Counted from the stretch's first letter, positions 39,073 to 48,004 are shown. The stretch: DNA of 64,000 nt from an uncultured Bacilli bacterium (GCA_934148995.1 CAKPDM010000002.1:62001-126000); one strand, 5' to 3'. Program-made: numbers and translations. The notes: a model not told the origin generated them from the sequence alone.

Positions 39073-40073
39073 AACATTTGAAAAGAAATAGTTTTATTAT
39101 TTTGCTTATAACTTTATTTGTTTTATTTCTTGTGCTTAAAGATAATTTTAAGACAGTTATTAGTACCATAACAACTATGAATATGAAATTTGTTATCATT
39201 GCAATAGTTCTTTACTTTGCATATCTTTTCTTTCATGCATTAGTTAATTATTTATGGGTAAATGAAAAAGAAAAACTATCTCTTAAAGATGCTTTTCAAC
39301 ATATGATTATTACACAGTTTTTTAATGGCATTACACCTTTTTCTACTGGTGGTCAACCAATGGAAATATATATGTTAAAGAATCATGGCTTTCGTTATAC
39401 AAAAGCGACTAATGTTATTATGCAAAACTTTATTGTTTATCAGTTAGCATTAGTCATCTTTGGTTTATTTGCTGTTATTTATAATTTTATTACAGGTGTA
39501 TTAGTTTATAAAAGTGTTTTAACAAGTTTGATAATATTAGGTTTTTTAATAAATACTATTGTAGCAGTAGTTATGCTATTAATAGCAACAAGTCAGAAAT
39601 TCACTAATACTTTATTAAATCTAATTACAAGCTTAGGTAAGAAATTACACTTTATTAAAAATCAAGATAAATTTTTAGAAAAATGGCGTGAGCGATTAGA
39701 AGACTTTCATCAGTGTACTAAAGAGGTCAAAGAAAAGAAAGGTTTATTTGTTCTTGGCATAGTTTTAAACTTAATAGCTTTAACTTGTTATTATGCAATA
39801 CCTTTGTTCTTAGTTTATAGTTTACATGATTATACTTCAATGTCTTTCTTTACTTCTTTAGTTGCAAGTGCTTATGTTTTAATAATTGGTTCTTTTGTTC
39901 CTATTCCTGGAGCAACAGGTGGTATAGAATATGCTTTTTTAGAAATATTTTCTGGCTTTTTAGGAAAAAGTAGTGTTAGTGCTGTAATGATTGTTTGGCG
40001 ATTTATAACTTATTATTTGGGAATGGTAGTAGGAGGAGTATTGTTTAGTTTCCATAAGGAAGGAGAAGAATAA
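39069..40073 (+). CDS. lysylphosphatidylglycerol synthase TM-region (UPF0104) protein
   Basis: This 334-residue membrane protein has about eight hydrophobic helices and the family motifs FNGITPFSTGGQPMEIY near residue 83 and VPIPGATGGIEYAFLE near 277. It matches the flippase-like membrane domain of MprF (PF03706) without the synthase domain. Such proteins may move lipids or lipid-linked molecules. It is between a GNAT-like gene and a lipid glycosyltransferase, overlapping the first by four bases and the next by one. Confidence 0.88.
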   Translation: MKHLKRNSFIILLITLFVLFLVLKDNFKTVISTITTMNMKFVIIAIVLYFAYLFFHALVNYLWVNEKEKLSLKDAFQHMIITQFFNGITPFSTGGQPMEIYMLKNHGFRYTKATNVIMQNFIVYQLALVIFGLFAVIYNFITGVLVYKSVLTSLIILGFLINTIVAVVMLLIATSQKFTNTLLNLITSLGKKLHFIKNQDKFLEKWRERLEDFHQCTKEVKEKKGLFVLGIVLNLIALTCYYAIPLFLVYSLHDYTSMSFFTSLVASAYVLIIGSFVPIPGATGGIEYAFLEIFSGFLGKSSVSAVMIVWRFITYYLGMVVGGVLFSFHKEGEE

Positions 40074-41347
40074 TGAGAATAGGACTTTTTACTGATAGTT
40101 ATCCCCCATTTATAAACGGCGTTTCGACTAGTGTTGAAACACTTAAAAATGCTTTAGAAGAAAAAGGACATATCGTTTATGTTGTAACAGTCGGACAAGA
40201 TGCTACTACTTATTCATATGATGAAGAAAAAAGAATTTTAAAAGTACCAGGTTTACCTACTGGCATTTATGATTATAGAGCAGCTAGTATTTATCCAGTT
40301 AAAGTTATCAAGACAATAAAGTCTTGGGAGTTAGATATAATACATTCTCATACCGAAATGTGTATGGGAATATTTGCAAGGCTTCTTGCTAAGCAATATC
40401 ATATTCCGTTAGTACATACTTATCATACTATGTATAAAGATTATACATATTATATTTCTAGAAATCATAAATACTTTGATATGGGTTGTAAGAAAGCAGT
40501 GGAGTATTTAAGCAAATTTTATTGTGATGATACAGCTAATGCCTTTATTGTTCCTACTATAAAAACTTATCACTTATTTAGAGATGAATATCACTATAAT
40601 AAAGAAATATATATTGTTCCAACAGGAATAGATTCTTCAAGATTTAATAAGGAAAATGTTAATTTACAGAAGGCAAATGAAATAAGAAAAAAATTAGGTT
40701 ATAAGAAGAATGATTTTGTTTATTTATTTGTAGGAAGAATGGCTCAAGAGAAAAATATTCTCTTTTTACTAGATGCAATGAGTAAAATTAAGAGTAGAAA
40801 AAATAATATAAAATTATTGTTAATTGGTGATGGACCAGATAAAGATGAATATGAAAGTAAAATGAAAGAATTGGTCCTTCAAGATTCAGTCAAATTTTTT
40901 GGTTCTGCTCCTTGGAATGATATGCCACTTTATTATCATATGTGTCAAGCCTTTGTAACAGCATCAGTTACAGAAACACAAGGTCTAACTGTGATAGAAG
41001 CTTTAGCAGCCGAAAAACCTGTTTTATGTATTGAGGATGAGGCTTTTCACACAATGGTTGTGGATAAACTTAATGGAATGTTTTTTAATGATATAGAAAA
41101 TTGTGCTAGTAAAATGCTTGAATTAGCAGCAGATAAGAAAGAATATAATTCACTTTTAAAGCATACTAAAGGTTCAATTAAGCAATATTCTTTAACTTCT
41201 TTTGCCGATAATGTCTTAGAAGTTTATAAGGTAGCGATTGAAAATTTTAATAATAAAAAAGATTTTTCTAATATGGTTCATAATACGGTAAAGAAACTTC
41301 TTGGTAAAAAGGATGGTAGTGCAGATGAAGGTAGTCTTAAATCATAA
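40073..41347 (+). CDS. GT4-family glycosyltransferase (glycolipid synthase-like)
   Basis: This 424-residue GT-B enzyme has the start MRIGLFTDSYPPFINGVSTS typical of bacterial diacylglycerol glucosyltransferases (LafA/alMGS type). HSHTEMCMG lies near residue 96, and the C-terminal E-x7-E motif ETQGLTVIE near 306. The membrane-associated product would be a glycolipid, possibly the anchor of lipoteichoic acid. It overlaps the MprF-type gene by one base and tpiA by 23, pointing to tight coupling in this operon. The exact sugar and acceptor are inferred. Confidence 0.83.
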   Translation: MRIGLFTDSYPPFINGVSTSVETLKNALEEKGHIVYVVTVGQDATTYSYDEEKRILKVPGLPTGIYDYRAASIYPVKVIKTIKSWELDIIHSHTEMCMGIFARLLAKQYHIPLVHTYHTMYKDYTYYISRNHKYFDMGCKKAVEYLSKFYCDDTANAFIVPTIKTYHLFRDEYHYNKEIYIVPTGIDSSRFNKENVNLQKANEIRKKLGYKKNDFVYLFVGRMAQEKNILFLLDAMSKIKSRKNNIKLLLIGDGPDKDEYESKMKELVLQDSVKFFGSAPWNDMPLYYHMCQAFVTASVTETQGLTVIEALAAEKPVLCIEDEAFHTMVVDKLNGMFFNDIENCASKMLELAADKKEYNSLLKHTKGSIKQYSLTSFADNVLEVYKVAIENFNNKKDFSNMVHNTVKKLLGKKDGSADEGSLKS

Positions 41348-41990
41348 AAGTAATTTAACTTATTCTGAAATAATTGATTATTATAATAAAATAGAAGATT
41401 TATTTCCCAATGATAATTTGATAGTATGTCCTAGTACTTGTTACTTACCAATATTTAAAGATGTTACACTTGGTAGTCAAGATATTAGTAGCTATAAAAT
41501 GGGAAGCTATACAGGAGAAGTATCAGGAGAAGCTTTAAAGTCTTTAGGAGTTAAATATGTTTTTATTAATCATAGTGAGCGAAGGCATTTCAAGAATGAA
41601 ACATTGACTGATGTTAAAGAAAAATTAAAAAGAGCAAAGGAGAATAACTTAATACCAATTCTTTGTATTGGGGAAGAAAAAGCTGAAAATACTATAGATG
41701 TTCTTTCTACTGATTTAGATTATTTACTTTCTGATTTATCATTTGATAAATTATATATTTCTTACGAGCCATGTTATTCTATTGGAACAGGTATTATTCC
41801 AGGTAAAGATAAGTTAATATCAGTTTTTGAGTTTTTACATAATAAATATAATTATCCGTTGTTTTATGGAGGCAGTGTTTCTAAAGAAAATATAACAACT
41901 TTTAAAGAAATACCTTATTTAGCGGGTGTCCTACTTGGAAAGGCTAGTCTTGATATAGAAGAAATTAAAGAAATCTTAAAACAAATATAG
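41325..41990 (+). CDS. tpiA: triosephosphate isomerase, short variant
   Basis: This 221-residue protein is clearly shorter than the approximately 250 residues of most TIMs. Catalytic residues are present: Asn6 and Lys8 in LNHKSN (usually NWKMN), His83 in INHSERR, Glu148 in YEPCYSIGTG, and the phosphate-loop GGSV near 182. It lies inside the end of the glycosyltransferase gene. ATG 41325 follows AAAAGGA with 11 bases; ATG 41313 is an alternative. The stop codon is in a terminator stem. Activity is likely, despite the shortening. Confidence 0.9.
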   Translation: MKVVLNHKSNLTYSEIIDYYNKIEDLFPNDNLIVCPSTCYLPIFKDVTLGSQDISSYKMGSYTGEVSGEALKSLGVKYVFINHSERRHFKNETLTDVKEKLKRAKENNLIPILCIGEEKAENTIDVLSTDLDYLLSDLSFDKLYISYEPCYSIGTGIIPGKDKLISVFEFLHNKYNYPLFYGGSVSKENITTFKEIPYLAGVLLGKASLDIEEIKEILKQI

Positions 41991-42017
41991 GAGGTCGACA
42001 AAATCTCCTATTTTTTG
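41987..42017 (+). terminator. intrinsic terminator after tpiA
   Basis: ATAGGAG (41987-41993) and CTCCTAT (42005-42011) pair, followed by six T. The tpiA stop codon is in the stem. Confidence 0.85.
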
Positions 42018-42038
42018 CTCTATCATTTTTCTTTTTAA

Positions 42039-42049
42039 TGTTATATAAT
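42039..42049 (+). promoter_or_regulatory. candidate promoter of spo0A
   Basis: TGTTATATAAT holds TATAAT at 42044-42049, with a TG upstream. No clear -35. It lies about 50 bases before the spo0A start. Confidence 0.45.
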
Positions 42050-42100
42050 TAAAATGCATAGGGTAGTATTGATGCGTGGTAGTATATGGAAGGAGAACTT

Positions 42101-42877
42101 ATGGAAAAAACCAACGTATTAATGATTGATGATAACTTTGAATTGATCAAAATGGTAAAGGAGTATTTTAGTAATAGTGAAACTGTTGCTATTAATTTAA
42201 CTGCTAATGACGGAGTTGAAGGCTTAGACATAATTTTGAATAAAGAAGATGAGTATGATGTAATTTTACTTGACTTGATAATGCCTAATAAAGACGGGTT
42301 ACAAGTACTAAGAGAACTAAGAGAAAGAAATCTTCATAAAAGTGTAATAGTTTTAACTTCTTTTAATGCACAAAATGTAATAAGAGAGGCTAGTGAACTT
42401 GGAATAAGTTATTTTATTCTAAAACCATTTGAATTAACCGAACTTGAAAAAAGGATAGTTGAATGTGGACATAAAGCAAAATATGATGGAAAGGTATTTG
42501 ATATGCGATATAATAATCTACAAATATCAATTACTAATATTCTTCATGAACTTGGTGTTCCTTCACATATAAAAGGATATCAATATATAAGAGAAGGTAT
42601 AACAGTTTTGTTTGATCACCCTGACGTAATTGGTGGAATAACTAAGGAATTATATCCAGATATAGCTGCTAAATATGATACAACTGTATCGAGAGTTGAA
42701 AGAGCAATAAGACATGCCATAGAAGTTAGTTGGAATAGAGGAAATTGGCAACTAATGGAGGAGATTTTTGGTCATAGTGTAGATATAGATAAGGCAAAAC
42801 CGACAAATTCAGAATTTATTGTAACGGTAGCAGATAAACTTAGATTAGAATTTCACCAGGACCCAGTTAAGAATTAA
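42101..42877 (+). CDS. spo0A: sporulation/stationary-phase response regulator Spo0A
   Basis: This 258-residue protein has a receiver domain (acidic pair Asp10-Asp11, phosphorylation site Asp58 in LLDLIMP, Lys near 109) and the Spo0A C-terminal domain with the conserved [18 protein letters not shown] helix near residue 210. Phosphorylated Spo0A binds 0A boxes and starts sporulation in Firmicutes. I chose ATG 42101 because GGAAGGAG lies seven bases upstream; ATG 42086 begins within that site. It is monocistronic, between tpiA and an ATPase gene rather than beside spoIVB. Confidence 0.93.
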   Translation: MEKTNVLMIDDNFELIKMVKEYFSNSETVAINLTANDGVEGLDIILNKEDEYDVILLDLIMPNKDGLQVLRELRERNLHKSVIVLTSFNAQNVIREASELGISYFILKPFELTELEKRIVECGHKAKYDGKVFDMRYNNLQISITNILHELGVPSHIKGYQYIREGITVLFDHPDVIGGITKELYPDIAAKYDTTVSRVERAIRHAIEVSWNRGNWQLMEEIFGHSVDIDKAKPTNSEFIVTVADKLRLEFHQDPVKN

Positions 42878-42891
42878 TAATATTAAATATA

Positions 42892-42926
42892 TAAAAAAGC
42901 AGATAATGAAGAGTTGTCTGTTTTTA
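42892..42926 (+). terminator. intrinsic terminator after spo0A
   Basis: AAAAAGCAGATAA pairs with TTGTCTGTTTTT with one bulge and one G-T pair. Confidence 0.75.
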
Positions 42927-43014
42927 ATTATATAAAACTAGCCAAAATGTAAAATATTAATTATAGTAATAATTTAAATTATAAAGAAATTGTCATTTTT
43001 AATGATATTCTATA

Positions 43015-43043
43015 TTGACTTTAAAAATTTAATAAACTATACT
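43015..43043 (+). promoter_or_regulatory. promoter of the DUF4143 ATPase operon
   Basis: TTGACT (43015-43020) and TATACT (43038-43043) with a 17-base spacer. Confidence 0.85.
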
Positions 43044-43078
43044 TAATCTGTATTAAATATGTGAGGTGAGTACAATTT

Positions 43079-44353
43079 ATGGAACGAAAAATAGAAAAAT
43101 TCTTTCAAAGATGGAAGGAAGATAAGGTAAGAAAACCTCTTCTTCTATTTGGACTAAAACAAGTTGGAAAGACATACACAGTCCTAGAATTTGGAAGAAA
43201 AAATTATAAAAATATTGCTTATTTTAATACCTTACATAATGAAGATTTATTGAAAGTTTTAAAAAAAGAACGTTCAATTGCTAGACTAGTAAATGTTTTA
43301 GCTGATTTAGCAGATGTTCCTATTGAAAAAAATGATACGCTGATAATTTTTGATAATGTAGAAGATGAAGAAATAATTAAAAGCATAAAGCTATTTGGTT
43401 TTGATAGAAATGACTATCATGTAATTGCCATAACTTCAAGAAGAGAAAATTTAGTTAAATTTAGTAGCGAAGAATTACAATATAAATTTATGACTGAAAT
43501 GGACTTTGAAGAGTATTTGTGGGCAAGAGACGAAAAAGAATTGGCAGACCTTATTAGAAAATCATATCAGAATAAAAAAGTTTGTTCTAAACATGCTAAG
43601 ATAATTGACTTATTCTATGATTATCTATTAACAGGTGGTTTTCCAGAAGTTGTTAAAGAATCATTTCAAAACATTAGTAGAGGTTACTATGAAAGTGTTA
43701 AAGAAAAAATTTCTGAAATACTTAGAACATTCCTAACTGAATGTGATAATCTGATAGATATTCCAAGAGGTTTAGAAGTCTTAGATAGTATTCCTAGTCA
43801 GTTAGAAAAAGAAAATAAAAAGTTTCAATACGGAGTTTTAGGTTATGGAAGAAGAGCTAAGGAATATGAAAATGTTATTAAATATTTAGTTAGTAATCAA
43901 TTACTTTATCGTAGTTATAAAATAAGAACAATAAAATCACCTTTATCAAGTTGTCGTGAATTAGATAGCTTTAAACTATACTATCCTGATGATGGAATAT
44001 TGTCAGGTAAATATCATTTAACAAAAAAACAACTATTAGAAAAAACAGACTTAAAGTATGCTCTTTTTGAAAATCATATAGCACATACTTTGTTTGAAGC
44101 TGGTTATTCTCTTTATTATTATCAATCAGAAGGAAAAGCAGAAGTTAACTTTGTCATTCAAAATAGAATGGGAAAAGTAATTCCTATTGAAATAGTAAAA
44201 CAAGGTTCTAAGTCTAAGAGTTTGTCAGTATTTATGAAAAAATATGTGGTGACAGATGCCTATCGAATTACAGAAAATAATTTTTCACTAAAAAAAGGTG
44301 TTTATTATTTACCTATTTATGCGGTATTTTGTTTAAATGAACAGATATATTAG
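43079..44353 (+). CDS. AAA ATPase with DUF4143 and nuclease-like C-terminus
   Basis: This 424-residue protein has the COG1373 layout: AAA ATPase with Walker A GLKQVGKTYT (residues 25-34) and Walker B-like LIIFDNVEDE near 88. A winged-helix DUF4143 region follows, then a PD-(D/E)XK-like end. The usual acidic pattern there reads EVNFVIQ and IPIEIVKQG, with Asn instead of Asp, so nuclease activity is doubtful. The family is widespread and uncharacterised. It is transcribed with gpmI, 15 bases downstream, which is unusual. Confidence 0.85.
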   Translation: MERKIEKFFQRWKEDKVRKPLLLFGLKQVGKTYTVLEFGRKNYKNIAYFNTLHNEDLLKVLKKERSIARLVNVLADLADVPIEKNDTLIIFDNVEDEEIIKSIKLFGFDRNDYHVIAITSRRENLVKFSSEELQYKFMTEMDFEEYLWARDEKELADLIRKSYQNKKVCSKHAKIIDLFYDYLLTGGFPEVVKESFQNISRGYYESVKEKISEILRTFLTECDNLIDIPRGLEVLDSIPSQLEKENKKFQYGVLGYGRRAKEYENVIKYLVSNQLLYRSYKIRTIKSPLSSCRELDSFKLYYPDDGILSGKYHLTKKQLLEKTDLKYALFENHIAHTLFEAGYSLYYYQSEGKAEVNFVIQNRMGKVIPIEIVKQGSKSKSLSVFMKKYVVTDAYRITENNFSLKKGVYYLPIYAVFCLNEQIY

Positions 44354-44368
44354 AAAGAAGGATATAAA

Positions 44369-45865
44369 TTGAAAAAAGTATTATTGACAATCATAGATGG
44401 TTTTGGTTATCGTGAAGAAAAGAAAGGAAATGCAGTAATTGCAGCTAATCCAGCAAATATTATCTCTTTATGGAAGGAGTATCCACATACCACTTTACAA
44501 GCAAGTGGTGAAGAAGTAGGACTTCCTAAAGGACAAATGGGAAACAGTGAAGTAGGTCACTTAAATATTGGAGCAGGACGTGTTGTTGATCAACCACTTA
44601 TGCAAATAAATCATGCTATTGAAGATGGAAGTTTCTTTAAGAATGAAGTGCTTCTTGATGTTATTAATCATTGTAAGAAAAATAAGTCAGCCCTACATTT
44701 ATTCTGTTTACTTAGTGATGGTGGTATTCATTCACATATAAATCATTTATTTGCTATGTTAGATTTATGTAAAAAAGAAGAATTTTCTAATGTTTATGTA
44801 CATGCTTTTTTAGATGGAAGAGATACTCTACCTAATGTAGCTTTAACTTATTTAGATGAATTAGATAAAAAATTAAAAGAACTAGGTATTGGTAAACTTC
44901 GTGATGTGTCAGGAAGATATTATTCTATGGATAGAGAAAGAATGTGGAATTTAACTAAAGAATATTATGATTTACTAGTACATAATGAAGGAGAAAAAAT
45001 ATCATCTTGTAAAGAATATATTAATGCTTCTTATGAAAAAGGTATAATGGATGAGTTTATTGTTCCAGCAAGATTAATGGATGAAGGGAACTTAAAAGAA
45101 AATGATGGTATGGTAATGGTAAACTTTAGACCAGATCGTATTACTCAGTTGTTTACCGCTATAACTAATAAAGAATTTAAAGAATTTGAACGTGTTGATT
45201 TTAAAAATACTAAATTAGTTACAATGATGACACCTGAACATATAGTTATTTCAACACCAGCATTTCCACCAATGCATCTTACTAATACTTTAGGAGAATA
45301 TGCTGCTTCAAAAGGACTTAAAGTATTAAGAATAGCTGAAGCTAGTAAATATCCACACGTTACTTATTTCTTTGATGGTGGTGAAGAAAAAGAATTACCA
45401 AATACTGATAAAATAATTGTACCTCGTAAAGATGTAGCAACTTATGATTTATATCCAAAAATGAGTGCTTATGAAGTAGCAGATAAATTGATTGAAGTAA
45501 TGGATAATTATGATTTAGTTATTTTAAACTTTGCTAATTGTGATATGGTTGGTCATACTGGTAAATTTGATAAAGTAGAAGAAGCTGTTCGAGCAGTAGA
45601 TGAAAATGTTAAAAGATTATATGATGCTTCTTTAGAAAAAGGCTTTACTATGTTTGTAACAGCTGACCATGGTAATTCTGAAGTAATGGTTGATGATAAG
45701 GATGAGATAATTACTTCTCATACAACTTCACCTGTGCCATTTATTATCACTGATAACAACATTAAAAATATTAAAAGTGGTAAGTTAGGAGATATTGCTC
45801 CAACTATTTTAGAGTATATGGGACTAGATATACCAACAGAAATGACAGGAAATAAATTAATTTAA
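44369..45865 (+). CDS. gpmI: 2,3-bisphosphoglycerate-independent phosphoglycerate mutase
   Basis: This 498-residue metalloenzyme interconverts 3- and 2-phosphoglycerate. IIDGFG (Asp10, metal), GQMGNSEVGHLNIGAG with catalytic Ser60, DGRDTLP near 149 and VTADHGNSEVM near 430 are diagnostic. The start is TTG 44369, preceded by AGAAGGA; no ATG fits the family N-terminus. It lies 15 bases after the DUF4143 gene and has no promoter of its own in sight, so its level depends on that operon. Confidence 0.98.
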   Translation: MKKVLLTIIDGFGYREEKKGNAVIAANPANIISLWKEYPHTTLQASGEEVGLPKGQMGNSEVGHLNIGAGRVVDQPLMQINHAIEDGSFFKNEVLLDVINHCKKNKSALHLFCLLSDGGIHSHINHLFAMLDLCKKEEFSNVYVHAFLDGRDTLPNVALTYLDELDKKLKELGIGKLRDVSGRYYSMDRERMWNLTKEYYDLLVHNEGEKISSCKEYINASYEKGIMDEFIVPARLMDEGNLKENDGMVMVNFRPDRITQLFTAITNKEFKEFERVDFKNTKLVTMMTPEHIVISTPAFPPMHLTNTLGEYAASKGLKVLRIAEASKYPHVTYFFDGGEEKELPNTDKIIVPRKDVATYDLYPKMSAYEVADKLIEVMDNYDLVILNFANCDMVGHTGKFDKVEEAVRAVDENVKRLYDASLEKGFTMFVTADHGNSEVMVDDKDEIITSHTTSPVPFIITDNNIKNIKSGKLGDIAPTILEYMGLDIPTEMTGNKLI

Positions 45866-45881
45866 TATTTATAGAGGGTTT

Positions 45882-46199
45882 ATGGTAAGTAAAAATAGTA
45901 ATCTTATTTTAGAAAAGCAGCAAACTTGTGAACATCTTGCTTGGTATTTGCTAGATAAAACTGTTATTAATGATAAGACATACTTTGATTGTCAGTGTCT
46001 TTCTTGTAGAAAAATTGAAGAAAGAAAAGCGGAATATTTTAATGATAAAAATGTTATTATTGAAAGCGAAAAAGTTAGATGTAAAGAAAGATATGGTGCA
46101 ATTGTCTGTCTTTATCTAGATTATTTAGTTAGTAGTGAAATTGATAGTGATGTAGTAAATAAGAGTAAAAAGTTTGTTAAAGTAATGAATAGAAAGTAA
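45882..46199 (+). CDS. small Cys-containing protein of unknown function
   Basis: This 105-residue protein has a CDCQCLSC-like group (residues FDCQCLSCRK near 46-55) with another Cys at 16 and later ones near 68 and 76, so it may bind zinc. It is otherwise charged and helical. No family recognised. It lies 16 bases after gpmI with GAGGG close to the ATG, and ends at a terminator, so it is the last gene of the ATPase-gpmI unit. Confidence 0.7.
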   Translation: MVSKNSNLILEKQQTCEHLAWYLLDKTVINDKTYFDCQCLSCRKIEERKAEYFNDKNVIIESEKVRCKERYGAIVCLYLDYLVSSEIDSDVVNKSKKFVKVMNRK

Positions 46200-46221
46200 C
46201 CAGAAATTGGTTATTTTTTTC
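46197..46221 (+). terminator. intrinsic terminator before dinB
   Basis: TAACCA (46197-46202) and TGGTTA (46208-46213) with a run of seven T. It overlaps the preceding stop codon. Confidence 0.82.
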
Positions 46222-46223
46222 TC

Positions 46224-46252
46224 TTGATAATAGAACAACTGTATTATATAAT
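46224..46252 (+). promoter_or_regulatory. promoter of the Y-family polymerase gene
   Basis: TTGATA (46224-46229) and TATAAT (46247-46252), 17 bases apart. No LexA-type GAACNNNNGTTY box was seen within it. Confidence 0.85.
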
Positions 46253-46274
46253 ATAGTCACATTTAGGAGGAATT

Positions 46275-47471
46275 ATGGCGAGAATTATTTTTCATATAGA
46301 TGTTAATAATGCATTTTTATCTTGGACAGCTGTTAATCTTTTAGAGAATGGTTATAAAAAAGATATAAGAAAAATACCTGCAGTGATTGCGGGAGATGAA
46401 AAACTTAGACATGGAATAGTTTTAGCTAAAAGTCCAGTTGCTAAAAAATATGGAATAGTAACAGCAGAGACATTATATAGTGCTAGAAAAAAATGTAAGT
46501 GGATAGAAGTTTTTCCTCCTAATCATACTATTTATATGGAACAATCGAAAAAGCTGTATAACTACTTAGCTACTTACACACCTGACATTGAGCAGTATTC
46601 AGTAGATGAGTGTTTTTTAGATATGACAGGAACGACCTTATTATATGGTACTGATTATGTTAAATTAGCACATAAAATGAAAGATGAAATTAAAGAAAAG
46701 TTTGGATTTACAGTTAATGTTGGTATAGGAGAAAATAAGTTATGCGCTAAGATGGCAAGTGATTTTGAAAAACCAGATAAAGTACATACTCTTTTTATGA
46801 ATGAAATAGAAACTAAGATGTGGCCTCTTCCTGTTAGTGATTTGTTTATGTTAGGAAGAAGTTCAGCTAGAAAGTTAGAAAGTCTTGGGATAAGAACAAT
46901 TGGTGATTTAGCTAAGTGTCCCAAGCAATTACTTGTAAAGCATTTTAAAAAACAAGGTGAATATTTTCTAGAAGCTTCAAGAGGTATTGATAATAGTAAA
47001 GTAGTTTCCAAAAGGGAAAAAAATAAGTGTATTAGTATTTCTAAGACTTTACCATATGATTATACAAAGAAAGAAGAATTAGAGAAAATACTATTTGATG
47101 AAGTAGAAAGTGTTACTTTTGAACTTAGAAGAAAAAAGCTTTATGCTAAAACAGTAGCGATTACGTATAGAAATTTTTTATTTAAAAATTATTCTCATCA
47201 GATGACTATAGATAATCCGACTAGTTCTACAAATGATATATATAATTTAGTAATTACTTTATTTGAGCGAAGCTGGAAAGAAGACCCTATCAGAAATATA
47301 GGTGTAAGGTTAGCTGATTTAACTTCTGAACGAAAAGAACAGATGTCAATTTTTGATAATACTGAGAAGGTAGAAACAAATAAGATGGAAGAAGTAATGG
47401 ACGATATAATCAGTAGATTTGGTCGAGATAGTGTTAGATTTGCTAGTAAAAGCAAAATTACCAGGCGTTAA
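46275..47471 (+). CDS. dinB: Y-family DNA polymerase (Pol IV-like)
   Basis: This 398-residue lesion-bypass polymerase has FHIDVNNAFLSW (catalytic Asp9) and YSVDECFLDMT (Asp/Glu near 111-112), with the fingers segment LAKSPVAKKYGI near 54. A little-finger domain follows to about residue 370. It lacks an obvious beta-clamp tail of the QxxLF kind, though QMSIFD near 358 may serve (a clamp-binding-like motif). It is monocistronic with AGGAGG before the ATG. The Pol IV or UvrX type is uncertain. Confidence 0.9.
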   Translation: MARIIFHIDVNNAFLSWTAVNLLENGYKKDIRKIPAVIAGDEKLRHGIVLAKSPVAKKYGIVTAETLYSARKKCKWIEVFPPNHTIYMEQSKKLYNYLATYTPDIEQYSVDECFLDMTGTTLLYGTDYVKLAHKMKDEIKEKFGFTVNVGIGENKLCAKMASDFEKPDKVHTLFMNEIETKMWPLPVSDLFMLGRSSARKLESLGIRTIGDLAKCPKQLLVKHFKKQGEYFLEASRGIDNSKVVSKREKNKCISISKTLPYDYTKKEELEKILFDEVESVTFELRRKKLYAKTVAITYRNFLFKNYSHQMTIDNPTSSTNDIYNLVITLFERSWKEDPIRNIGVRLADLTSERKEQMSIFDNTEKVETNKMEEVMDDIISRFGRDSVRFASKSKITRR

Positions 47472-47528
47472 CACTGCAACTTTACACTTTTCTTCAGAAT
47501 TTTTTTGAAATTTATCAACAAAAATAGC

Positions 47529-47557
47529 TTGTTTTTCTTGAAATAGTATGCTAAAAT
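47529..47557 (+). promoter_or_regulatory. promoter of the S10-spc-alpha operon
   Basis: TTGTTT (47529-47534) and TAAAAT (47552-47557), 17 bases apart, with TGC extended -10. A leader of about 115 bases follows. Confidence 0.75.
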
Positions 47558-47564
47558 TAAATAC

Positions 47565-47672
47565 GTGTGACTGCTTAGATGTGAGAGGTTGCCGATACGC
47601 CAGGTTAAGTTGACAATGGAAATCGGGTTATTCGCACGGAGCAAGTCTATACTAGATATAGGCGAAGGGAGG
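47565..47672 (+). ncRNA. S10-operon ribosomal protein leader
   Basis: The leader upstream of rpsJ has the recurrent blocks GAGAGGTTGCCGATACGC (47583 onward) and CACGGAGCAAGTC (47635-47647), plus a CTATA/TATAG hairpin (47647-47661). TTGC and GCAA blocks can pair. This layout recurs before rpsJ in Bacilli as I recall it. L4-type autoregulation is known for E. coli; here the binding protein is an inference. Confidence 0.65.
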
Positions 47673-47680
47673 AAGTTACT

Positions 47681-47992
47681 ATGTCAACAGAAAAAGTTCG
47701 TATCAAATTAAGAGCTTATGATCACAGAGTTCTTGATGATGCTGTAACAAGAATTGTAGAAACTGTTAAAAGAAGTGGAGGAGAGGTTATTGGACCTGTA
47801 CCATTACCTACTGAAATTGAAAAGTTCACAATTTTAAGAGCTGTTCACAAATATAAAGATAGTCGTGAACAATTCGAAATGCGTACACATAAACGTTTAA
47901 TCGATATTAAAAATCCTAATAAGGATACAATCGAAGCTTTAAAACGTTTAGACTTACCAAGCGGTGTAGACATTCAAATCAAAATGATTTAA
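47681..47992 (+). CDS. rpsJ: 30S ribosomal protein S10
   Basis: This 103-residue S10 contains [15 protein letters not shown] near the start and [16 protein letters not shown] near residue 38. It is part of the small-subunit head and NusB-NusE antitermination complex. It opens the 29-gene superoperon that ends at rplQ. GGGAGG precedes its ATG. Confidence 0.99.
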   Translation: MSTEKVRIKLRAYDHRVLDDAVTRIVETVKRSGGEVIGPVPLPTEIEKFTILRAVHKYKDSREQFEMRTHKRLIDIKNPNKDTIEALKRLDLPSGVDIQIKMI

Positions 47993-48004
47993 TAGGAGGA
48001 TAAA

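Noticed and set aside
41990..42000. Spo0A box-like TGTCGAC on the minus strand upstream of spo0A
   Set aside because: It matches six of seven bases of the 0A box but lies in the loop of the tpiA terminator, and a single near match is expected by chance.
46201..46274. LexA-controlled promoter before the Y-family polymerase
   Set aside because: The promoter is clear, but no GAAC-N4-GTTC type operator was found in the region.
46655..47011. 118-residue minus-strand open frame inside the polymerase gene
   Set aside because: Antisense shadow of a coding region; no start signal and no domain.
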